From DASUPK01 sp963801055 (GTDB lineage Bacteria > Actinomycetota > Thermoleophilia > Solirubrobacterales > 70-9), in assembly GCA_963801055.1 (NCBI GenBank), contig CAWDDE010000001.1:806001-870000 (forward strand): a DNA stretch of 64,000 nt. Direction: 5' to 3'. This document shows positions 58,130 through 64,000 of this stretch, piece by piece (the first letter of the stretch is position 1; every line of letters starts with the position of its first letter). Below the pieces are notes generated by a model. The model did no database searches, was not told the DNA's origin, and saw only the letters and a program-made list of their open reading frames with translations. Made by a program: the position numbers and the translations under genes.

Positions 58130-58851
58130 ACGAGCCCGGCCTGGCGGCCGGTGCGCTCGCCGTTGCGCCGGTGGGAATAGAACAGCTCCGCGTTGCAGCT
58201 CGTGCAGAGCCCGGAGGACTCCACGGCGGTGACCCCGGCCCGCCCGAGCAGGGCCGTGGCCACGGCGGTCAGGTCGAGCATCTTTCCCCGGGCGACCCCG
58301 TCAAGGTGATCGAAGGCCGACAGGACCTCCTGGCCCACCTCGTAGCAGCACGGCCCGATCCCGGGCCCGATCGCGGCCGCCTCGGCCTGAACCGCCTCCA
58401 CAGCCTCCCCGACGATGCCGCCGGCGAGCCCGCGCCAGCCGCAGTGCGCCATCACCACGCCGCCGGGCCCCACCATCGCCACCGGCAGGCAGTCGGCCAC
58501 CATCACCAGGGGCGTCAGCTTCGGGTTGGAGGTCGCCTGCGCGTCGACCTCGTCGGGACTCTTCGCCACGTCCGCGTAAACGCGTGGCTGCTGTGGGGTC
58601 TCGTGGCGGGCCAGCCTCGTCCCATGCACCTGGCGGCCCATCACGACGCCAGCGGGGTCCCGTTCGATCGAACCGGCGAGCCTGCGGCGGTTCTCGCCGA
58701 CGCGGTCGCGCTCGTCGCCGGTCAGGATCGCGACGTTGAGGGCATCGTACGGCGCCTCGCTCACGCCGCCGAGGCGGGTCGAGAACGCCGCCCGGGCGCC
58801 GGGCAGCTGGGCCTCGAGCCAGCGGGGACCGTCGCGCTCGCGCCACTCCAT
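58111..58851 (-). CDS. pgeF: Peptidoglycan editing factor PgeF (YfiH family)
   Basis: This was formerly called a laccase-domain protein; YfiH homologues remove wrongly placed L-Ser in muropeptides. The metal-binding residues appear as RQVHGTRLARH, MVADCLPVAMV, VVMAHCGWRGLAGGIV and IGPCCYEVGQEV, with the His-Cys-His set intact. The length of 246 is normal. ATG 58851 follows a TAGCCT hexamer by seven bases. It is first in the envelope cluster pgeF-yggS-sepF-proC-yggT-lspA-rluD. Confidence 0.94.
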   Translation of the reverse strand: MEWRERDGPRWLEAQLPGARAAFSTRLGGVSEAPYDALNVAILTGDERDRVGENRRRLAGSIERDPAGVVMGRQVHGTRLARHETPQQPRVYADVAKSPDEVDAQATSNPKLTPLVMVADCLPVAMVGPGGVVMAHCGWRGLAGGIVGEAVEAVQAEAAAIGPGIGPCCYEVGQEVLSAFDHLDGVARGKMLDLTAVATALLGRAGVTAVESSGLCTSCNAELFYSHRRNGERTGRQAGLVWMDQP

Positions 58852-58858
58852 TCCGGGC

Positions 58859-58864
58859 AGGCTA
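58859..58864 (-). promoter_or_regulatory. Putative -10 element, pgeF cluster
   Basis: TAGCCT on the minus strand, seven bases before the pgeF ATG and without a Shine-Dalgarno sequence. It probably drives the start of the division cluster. Confidence 0.4.
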
Positions 58865-58881
58865 GATGAGCCTCGGTGGCC

Positions 58882-59670
58882 TCAGAGGCCGGGCAGATGG
58901 CGCGTTGCGAAACCGCTCGGATATGCGTCGAACGGGTGCCAGCGCGGACCCGAGCCTCGCGCGTCGCCGACCGTGTCCCAGCGCAGACCGGCGATCACCG
59001 CGTAGACGTGGCCGGAGTTGGCGTAGACGGTCAGCCAGCGTCCCTGCCCCGGGACGCCCCACGACATGAACTGCCCGGAGGTCATCGGGGCCCCGACGAG
59101 CCCGCCACCGGCCAGGGCGAAGCTGACCGCCCCCGAGCAGTCGTATCCGGCCGAGCGCCAGGAGGCGTGGCCACCGCCGAGCCTGTATGGCTGGCCGACG
59201 AGCAGGTTTGCGGCGCTGATCACCGACTTGATCTCGTCGGGCGCGGCGGGCGGCGCGAGGGCGGTCTTGTTGAGCAGAAGTGCGGTCCGGGCCGCTGAGT
59301 CGGAGCCAAGGGCCGGGTGGGTCCGCGTGTAGACGCGGTGTCGCTCGGACGGCGGTGGCGGCGCGTACGAGCCGTTGGTGCCGGCCGAGGCCGGGGGCAT
59401 CCCGGTCGCCGGATCGAGGTCCGCGGCCGCGGCGGCGGCTGCCTTGGCCCGGGCACGAGCCGCCTTGACCTCTGCCGGGGACTCGGTTCTGACCCGGCCC
59501 TGCCAGGGCAGGGGCGGCAGCTCTGCCGCGGCGGCCTCGTGGGCCGTCGCGGAGGGGCCACCGGCCGCGTGATCGGACCCGGCTGCATGCACCCACACCG
59601 CTCCAGCGATCACCACGACGGTCGCCAACGCGAGCACGACTCCGATCTTGACCCGAAACCCCGCGAGCAA
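58882..59670 (-). CDS. Secreted NlpC/P60 (C40) peptidoglycan hydrolase
   Basis: An N-terminal membrane or signal helix (about residues 7-29), an Ala/Pro-rich linker (35-135), then a C-terminal C40 peptidase: LLVGQPYRLGGGHASWRSAGYDCSGAVSFAL holds the nucleophile Cys, and NSGHVYAVIAGLRWDT the catalytic His. Such enzymes cut D-Glu-DAP bonds. 262 residues with the TTG start at 59670. Unlike the RlpA-like gene, there is no riboswitch upstream. Confidence 0.88.
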   Translation of the reverse strand: MLAGFRVKIGVVLALATVVVIAGAVWVHAAGSDHAAGGPSATAHEAAAAELPPLPWQGRVRTESPAEVKAARARAKAAAAAAADLDPATGMPPASAGTNGSYAPPPPSERHRVYTRTHPALGSDSAARTALLLNKTALAPPAAPDEIKSVISAANLLVGQPYRLGGGHASWRSAGYDCSGAVSFALAGGGLVGAPMTSGQFMSWGVPGQGRWLTVYANSGHVYAVIAGLRWDTVGDARGSGPRWHPFDAYPSGFATRHLPGL

Positions 59671-59749
59671 TCCATTTGCCTCCTTGCCTGCCCATCGTCG
59701 AGTCTAGGGACGAGCGCCCGATCACACGCCGGTTCGCCCTCGCAGTCCG

Positions 59750-60901
59750 CTAGTCCTCCGGGATCTCGCCCCGGGCGGCCGCCAGGGCGATGCGGAGCTC
59801 CTCGTCGCGGCCGGAGATCTCGCCGTCCAGCTTGCCCGACAGAGCCGCCTCGAGTCCCCGGCCGATCGCCGGACCCTCGGGGATGCTCTCCTCGAGCAGG
59901 TCGTCGCCGGTGATCTCGAGCTGCACATGGCGCCACTCCGAGGCGTAGCGGTCTAGCCATTCCGCCCCGAGCGCGCGAGCGACGAGCAGCTGCGCGGGGT
60001 CCCAGGTCGCGGCGAGACTGACGGCCTCCGAAGGGCGCTCGGGCGTGGCCGTCGCCAGCTCCCGGATCTGCGGCAGCGGCCGCACGATTGCCAGCATCAC
60101 CGCCAGCTCGCGATCCACCCAGTCCGACCACGGCTGTGCGGAGGCCAGTCGGGCCACCTCGGCGACCCGTTCCGGCGCCTGCTGATCCAGATTCGGCATC
60201 ACATCCCAGTCGACGATCAGCGCAACGGACTTCGCCGGGTCCTCCTCGGCAGCGATCCGCTCGAGCTCGTTGTCGATGCGGTCCTCCGAGACCGTTGATA
60301 GGTCGACGTCGGGCAGCAGCGCCGCGGTGCCGGGCTCGAGCTCGAATCCGAAGCGCGCTGCGTAGCGCGCCGCGCGAAGCGCTCGGGTTGGATCGTCGAC
60401 GAACGAGGCCTCGTGGAGAACGCGGAGCAAACCGGCCCGGAGGTCGTCGAGCCCGCCGTGGGGGTCGATCAACTCCTGTTCGCCGCTCAGCGGAAGGGCC
60501 ATGGCATTGATCGTGAAGTCCCGGCGGGCGAGGTCGTCGCCGATGGAAGCCGGCCTGACCTCAGGGAGGGCACCCGGCCGCGGGTAGCTCTCGTCACGGG
60601 TCTGCGCGACGTCGATCTTCACGTCGCGCCGCTCCAGCCGCCCGGTGAGAAAGAGGGCGTCGCGCTCGAATGTGAAACCCGGCAGGTCGGCGAGTGCCGC
60701 CGGATCCCCCTCGATCGCGACGTCCAGGTCCGCTCCCTCGATTCCAAGCAGCAGGTCCCGAACCACGCCGCCGACCAGGTAGGCGGGCACGCGCTCCGCG
60801 ACCTGCCTGAGGAGGTCAATCGCCGGCAGCGAGTCCACCAGCTCGGGGAGCCGCGCGGGTTCGATTTCGCTTGAGCCGGGCATTAGCGGCTTTCCTACCA
60901 T
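59750..60901 (-). CDS. cca: CCA-adding enzyme / poly(A) polymerase family
   Basis: A class II tRNA nucleotidyltransferase-type protein. Its head domain has VYLVGGVVRDLLLG-type motif, the catalytic DxD in EGADLDVAIEG, RRDFTINAMAL and DPTRALRAARYAARFGFELE. The C-terminal half is helical and divergent. It would add or repair CCA at tRNA 3' ends. ATG 60901 or ATG 60883 are both possible. The start overlaps that of the divergent propeller gene. Confidence 0.88.
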   Translation of the reverse strand: MVGKPLMPGSSEIEPARLPELVDSLPAIDLLRQVAERVPAYLVGGVVRDLLLGIEGADLDVAIEGDPAALADLPGFTFERDALFLTGRLERRDVKIDVAQTRDESYPRPGALPEVRPASIGDDLARRDFTINAMALPLSGEQELIDPHGGLDDLRAGLLRVLHEASFVDDPTRALRAARYAARFGFELEPGTAALLPDVDLSTVSEDRIDNELERIAAEEDPAKSVALIVDWDVMPNLDQQAPERVAEVARLASAQPWSDWVDRELAVMLAIVRPLPQIRELATATPERPSEAVSLAATWDPAQLLVARALGAEWLDRYASEWRHVQLEITGDDLLEESIPEGPAIGRGLEAALSGKLDGEISGRDEELRIALAAARGEIPED

Positions 60902-60909
60902 GCTCGGCG

Positions 60910-62254
60910 ATCCGACACCTCTGGAACAACCTCTGGAACAACCACCGCTGGGCGACGATTGGCACGATCGCCGCAGTAGCCGCGGTGGTGATCGCCGTGG
61001 CCGGCTACCTGATCCTGAAGCGGCCGGCGGACAAGTCCTGTCAGGCGCCCTGCACGATTACCAGCGAAGCGCCAACGCCGGTCTCGGGCCTGACGGACTG
61101 GCCGATGTACGGGCTCAATTTTGAGCGGACCCGCTACCTGGACGCCCCGGCGGTCACGCCGCCCTACTCGATCCGGTGGCGCTTCAAGGGCGGCCACCTG
61201 CTCGAGTACTCACCCATCCTGGTTGGCCGGCAGCTCTTCGCCGTCAACAACGAGGGGCTTGCCTTCTCCGTGAAGACCAGAACGGGGAAGGCCCGCTGGA
61301 AGCAGCAGATCGCCGACCTGAACGCCTCGGCGCCCACCTACAGCGACGGGGTGATCTACATCTCGAATCTCGAGCCGGGGCAGGTGGTCGCCCTTGCCAC
61401 CCATGACGGACATCAGATCTGGAAGCACCCCTTGCCGGGGCGCACGGAGTCCTCCCCGCTCGTCGTCGGCAACAAGGTGATCGTCGGGTGCGAGTGCAAC
61501 ACCGTCTTCGCGCTCGACAGGGCAACCGGCAAGACGATCTGGGAGCGGCACGTGAACGGCAGCGTGAAGGCCGCGCCCGCGTACAGCGATGGCGTCGATC
61601 TACGTCGGGGACTACAGCGGCGAGCTCAATGCAATTCGCGTCAAGGATGGCTCCATCAAATGGCAGGCGGGCTCGCAGGGGTCGAGCTTCGGGCGGTCCG
61701 GTCGCTTCTACGCGACAACGACCGTCGCCTTCGGTCGGGTCTACGTGGGGAACGTCGACGGGCGCATGTACAGCTTCGACCAGCAGACCGGCCGGCTGCT
61801 GTGGAGCCAGTCCACCGGCAACTACGTCTACGCCGCGGCGGTGGCCGCCCGCACCGCCGACACCCCGGCGACGGTGTATTTCGGCTCCTACGACGGCACC
61901 TTCTACGCGCTGGACGCCCGCACCGGGGGCGAGCGCTGGAGCGTCCCGGATCTCGGGGCGATCTCGGGGGCCGCCAGCCTGATCGGGGACATCGTCTACG
62001 TCGCGGACCTGCGGACCACGTCGACCTTCGGCTTCGACGTGCGCAACGGCCACAAGGTCTTCGAGTACACCGACGGCGCCTACAACCCCGTGATCTCCGA
62101 CGGCAAGGAGCTCTTCCTGACCGGCTACAAGACGCTCTACGCGCTGAGGCCGGTATCGGGTCCCGCCCAGAACGGGATCGTCCAGAAGCCGCAGGCGAAG
62201 CAGCCCGGCAAGAAGGGGAAGAACGCGAAGAAGCAGGGCAAGCAGCCGAAGTAG
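60910..62254 (+). pseudogene. Membrane-anchored PQQ-type beta-propeller protein, frameshifted
   Basis: One membrane helix (HRWATIGTIAAVAAVVIAVAGYLIL) is followed by PQQ/YVTN-like blades, each with a G-x-Y/W pattern (SVKTRTGKARWKQQI, ALDRATGKTIWERHV). The frame breaks at about 61596. Removing one C gives AYSDGVIYVGDYSGELNAI and the propeller continues to a Lys-rich tail ending at 62254. No ATG, GTG or TTG fits the 5' end well: TTG 60871 overlaps cca, and ATC 60910 lies nine bases after TACCAT. LWNN is duplicated in tandem (60919-60942). Confidence 0.72.
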
Positions 62255-62263
62255 GCGCCAGGT

Positions 62264-63076
62264 CTACGTGGAGCGGACCGGGATCCCGGCCCGCTCCATC
62301 CGCTGCTTGGCCTCGGCGATCGTGTGCCGGCCGTAGTGGAAGATCGAGGCGCAGAGCACCGCGTCGGCGTGCCCGGCCTCGACCGCCTCGACGAGGTGGT
62401 CGAGCTCGCCCGCCCCGCCCGACGCGATCACCGGCACGCTGACCGCCTCCGCCACCGCGCGGGTCAGCTTTAGGTCGTAGCCGTCCGTGGTCCCGTCCCG
62501 GTCCATGCTGGTCAAAAGCACCTCCCCCGCCCCAAGCTCGGTGGCCTCGCGGGCCCAGGCGACCGCCTCGCGGCCCTCGACCCTGGTGCGCCCGCCGTGG
62601 GTGTAGACGTCCCACTCGGCGTCGCCGAAGTACCCCGGGGGCGCTTGGCAGGTCCGCGAGGTATCGCCGGCGCCGTGCCTCCTCGCGTCGATTGCGATCA
62701 CCACGCACTGCGATCCGAAGACCTCGGCGAGCTCCGCGATCAGCTCAGGCCGCTCCACCGCGGCCGAGTTCACGGACACCTTGTCCGCTCCCGCGTCGAG
62801 CACCGCCTGGGCGTCCTCGACCGAGCGGATGCCGCCGCCGATGGTGAACGGGATGAAGACATTGTCTGCGGTGCGACGGGCGAGCTCGACGATCGTGTCG
62901 CGGCTCTCGTGCGAGGCCGTGATGTCGAGGAAGACGAGCTCGTCGGCGCCCTCGGCGTCGTAGCGCTCGGCCAGCTCCACCGGATCGCCGGCGTCGCGGA
63001 TGTCGACGAAGTTCGTGCCCTTGACGACGCGCCCGTTGTCGACGTCCAGGCAGGGGATGACGCGCTTCAAAACCAT
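62264..63076 (-). CDS. hisF: Imidazole glycerol phosphate synthase, cyclase subunit HisF
   Basis: HisF uses ammonia from HisH to close the imidazole ring. The TIM barrel shows CLDVDNGRVVKG, ELVFLDITASHE, IGGGIRSVEDAQ, DKVSVNSAA, VVIAIDARR, GAGEVLLTSMDRDGTTDGYD, PVIASGGAG. Catalytic aspartates are in LDVD and SMDRDG. An insertion of about 14 residues (GDTSRTCQAPPGYFG) after IDARR is unusual. ATG 63076 is chosen. hisA lies just upstream on the same strand. Confidence 0.96.
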   Translation of the reverse strand: MVLKRVIPCLDVDNGRVVKGTNFVDIRDAGDPVELAERYDAEGADELVFLDITASHESRDTIVELARRTADNVFIPFTIGGGIRSVEDAQAVLDAGADKVSVNSAAVERPELIAELAEVFGSQCVVIAIDARRHGAGDTSRTCQAPPGYFGDAEWDVYTHGGRTRVEGREAVAWAREATELGAGEVLLTSMDRDGTTDGYDLKLTRAVAEAVSVPVIASGGAGELDHLVEAVEAGHADAVLCASIFHYGRHTIAEAKQRMERAGIPVRST

Positions 63077-63155
63077 GCCCCGAAGGCTAGGGGTCCGCAG
63101 GAAGAGCCTGTGGACGCTGCGAGGTCCATGGACCCAAAACCGTCGACAAGTCGCC

Positions 63156-63512
63156 TCAGTCCCAGTCGCCTGCGACATAGGCCCAGGCGACGAAGAGCAT
63201 CTGCACGGGCAGGCGGGCGTAGAGCGCGGCGCGGCCGCCGGGGATCCCCTGCTCGAACTTCTCCGGCTCGAGGGCCATGTGGACGTTCGCCGGGAAGACG
63301 GCGAGGAGCGTGACGATGCTCCAGAGGCTGCCAGCGCGGCGGGTCCGGGGGTGCATCGTGGCGAGACCGCCGGCCATCTCGGCGACTCCGCTGACGTAGA
63401 CCAGCTCCCGGTGGCGCGGCAGATACGGCGGCATGATGCGCTCGTACCAGCGGGTCCTGACGAAGTGCATGATGCCCGCGAAGACGAAGAACGGCCCGAA
63501 CAGCCTCCTCAT
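63156..63512 (-). CDS. DoxX-like small membrane protein
   Basis: 118 residues with four hydrophobic segments. FGPFFVFAGIMHFVRTRWYERIMPPYLP at the start and YVSGVAEMAGGLATMHPRTRRAGSL are typical of DoxX/YphA-like proteins, and FPANVHMAL follows. The function of the family is poorly known, with links to thiol and oxidative balance. ATG 63512. It lies between hisA and hisF, 12 bases from the hisA stop, so it is probably transcribed with the his genes though it is not a histidine enzyme. Confidence 0.85.
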   Translation of the reverse strand: MRRLFGPFFVFAGIMHFVRTRWYERIMPPYLPRHRELVYVSGVAEMAGGLATMHPRTRRAGSLWSIVTLLAVFPANVHMALEPEKFEQGIPGGRAALYARLPVQMLFVAWAYVAGDWD

Positions 63513-63523
63513 GCGCCGGGAGC

Positions 63524-64000
63524 CTATGCCCCGAGCGCGGCCAGCGCCTCGGCCACCGTGAAGCGCCGCTCGTATAGAGCCCTGCCGACGATCACGCCCC
63601 GCACATTCTCGAGCCCAAGCGCCGACAAGCCCCTGAGGTCGTCCAGCGACCCGATCCCGCCCGAGTAGATCAGCTCGCCGTCGGTCGCGCCGGCCGCCTC
63701 CCGCAGTGAGTCGAGGTCGGGCCCCTCCATCAGTCCGTCGACGTCGACCGGCGTGTAGACGAACCGCTGGATCCCGTGCTCGGAGAGCGTGGCGATCACA
63801 TCTGTCGTCTGCCGCTCGGATTGCTCGGTCCAGCCCTCGGCAGCGACCTTTCCGGAGCGGGCATCCACCGAGGCCACGACGCGGTCCCCGTGGGCGGCTG
63901 CGATCGCCGCCGCCATCTCGGGATCACGGACGGCAGCCGTGCCGAGCACGACGCGGCCCGCTCCCGAGGAGATCGCCTCCTCGACCTTCTTCGAATCGCG
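63524..64000 (-). CDS. hisA: Phosphoribosylformimino-AICAR-P isomerase HisA, 5' end cut by window
   Basis: HisA isomerises ProFAR to PRFAR in histidine synthesis. The frame is open to base 64000 (residues KKVEEAISSGAGRVVLGTAAV just at the edge), so the start lies beyond the window. Visible motifs are DGLMEGPDLDSL, LIYSGGIGSLDDLRGL and VRGVIVGRALYERRF, all C-terminal half. VASVDARSGKVAAEGWT carries the catalytic Asp region. It heads the hisA-DoxX-hisF row. Confidence 0.95.
   Translation of the reverse strand, partial: RDSKKVEEAISSGAGRVVLGTAAVRDPEMAAAIAAAHGDRVVASVDARSGKVAAEGWTEQSERQTTDVIATLSEHGIQRFVYTPVDVDGLMEGPDLDSLREAAGATDGELIYSGGIGSLDDLRGLSALGLENVRGVIVGRALYERRFTVAEALAALGA

Noticed and set aside
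1..64000. CRISPR arrays, IS elements, integrases, prophage
   Set aside because: No regularly spaced repeats, transposase or phage motifs were seen on either strand.

Overview
This window is a stretch of high-GC actinobacterial chromosome. It starts inside recA and ends inside hisA. Gene content and order point to the class Thermoleophilia (Solirubrobacterales-like), which is an inference from these signs: recA-recX-miaB-miaA-dapF; the block rpsB-tsf-pyrH-frr-uppS-cdsA followed by dxr-rseP-ispG-proS; pgeF-yggS-sepF-proC-yggT-lspA-rluD; garA-ftsR beside an RsiG homologue; and secreted proteins with GGxGxD repeats. No phage, IS element, plasmid gene, CRISPR array, rRNA or tRNA was found. Coding is very dense, and no gap without a gene exceeds about 280 bases.

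Layout. 1-9.8 kb: DNA repair (recA, recX), a membrane-anchored cupredoxin, tRNA A37 modification (miaB, miaA), an LL-DAP aminotransferase next to a DapF-like protein in which both catalytic cysteines are serines, a transporter, hflX and dut. 9.8-14.9 kb (minus): lemA and a coupled murT-methyltransferase-gatD operon for lipid II amidation, then a lipid kinase and a second methyltransferase. 14.9-21 kb: a cyclophilin lipoprotein, then a damaged patch (frameshifted hydrolase, DUF3052 remnant, frameshifted PRC-barrel gene), two DUF72 genes and a GAF-PP2C phosphatase. 21-31 kb: CcdA and thioredoxin, dinB, a c-di-AMP riboswitch in front of an RlpA-like protein, a wax ester synthase, a DsbA/VKOR oxidative-folding pair and nadE. 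31-38 kb: two tandem HTH-transmembrane regulators, an FAD oxidase, ftsR, garA, rsiG and pgsA. 38-54 kb: proS, two RTX-like secreted proteins, isoprenoid (ispG, dxr, uppS), phospholipid (cdsA), intramembrane protease (rseP), acyl-CoA synthetase, adenylate cyclase and translation genes (frr, tsf, rpsB) with pyrH. 54-64 kb: the lspA/sepF/pgeF division and envelope cluster, an NlpC/P60 hydrolase, cca, a PQQ-type propeller protein and hisF/hisA.

How the genes work together. Most of the window serves envelope building and its control: DAP synthesis, lipid II amidation, undecaprenyl and phospholipid precursors, lipoprotein processing, division (SepF, FtsR), and three second-messenger links (c-di-AMP riboswitch, a c-di-GMP-type anti-sigma RsiG, and a cyclase with adenylate-cyclase residues). 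Many genes outside operons carry a TANNNT hexamer 6-10 bases before the start codon, which suggests widespread leaderless transcription.

Quality note. Five genes are each broken by a single-base shift that restores a sensible protein when corrected. Either the assembly has indel errors or several loci are decaying. Raw reads would decide.
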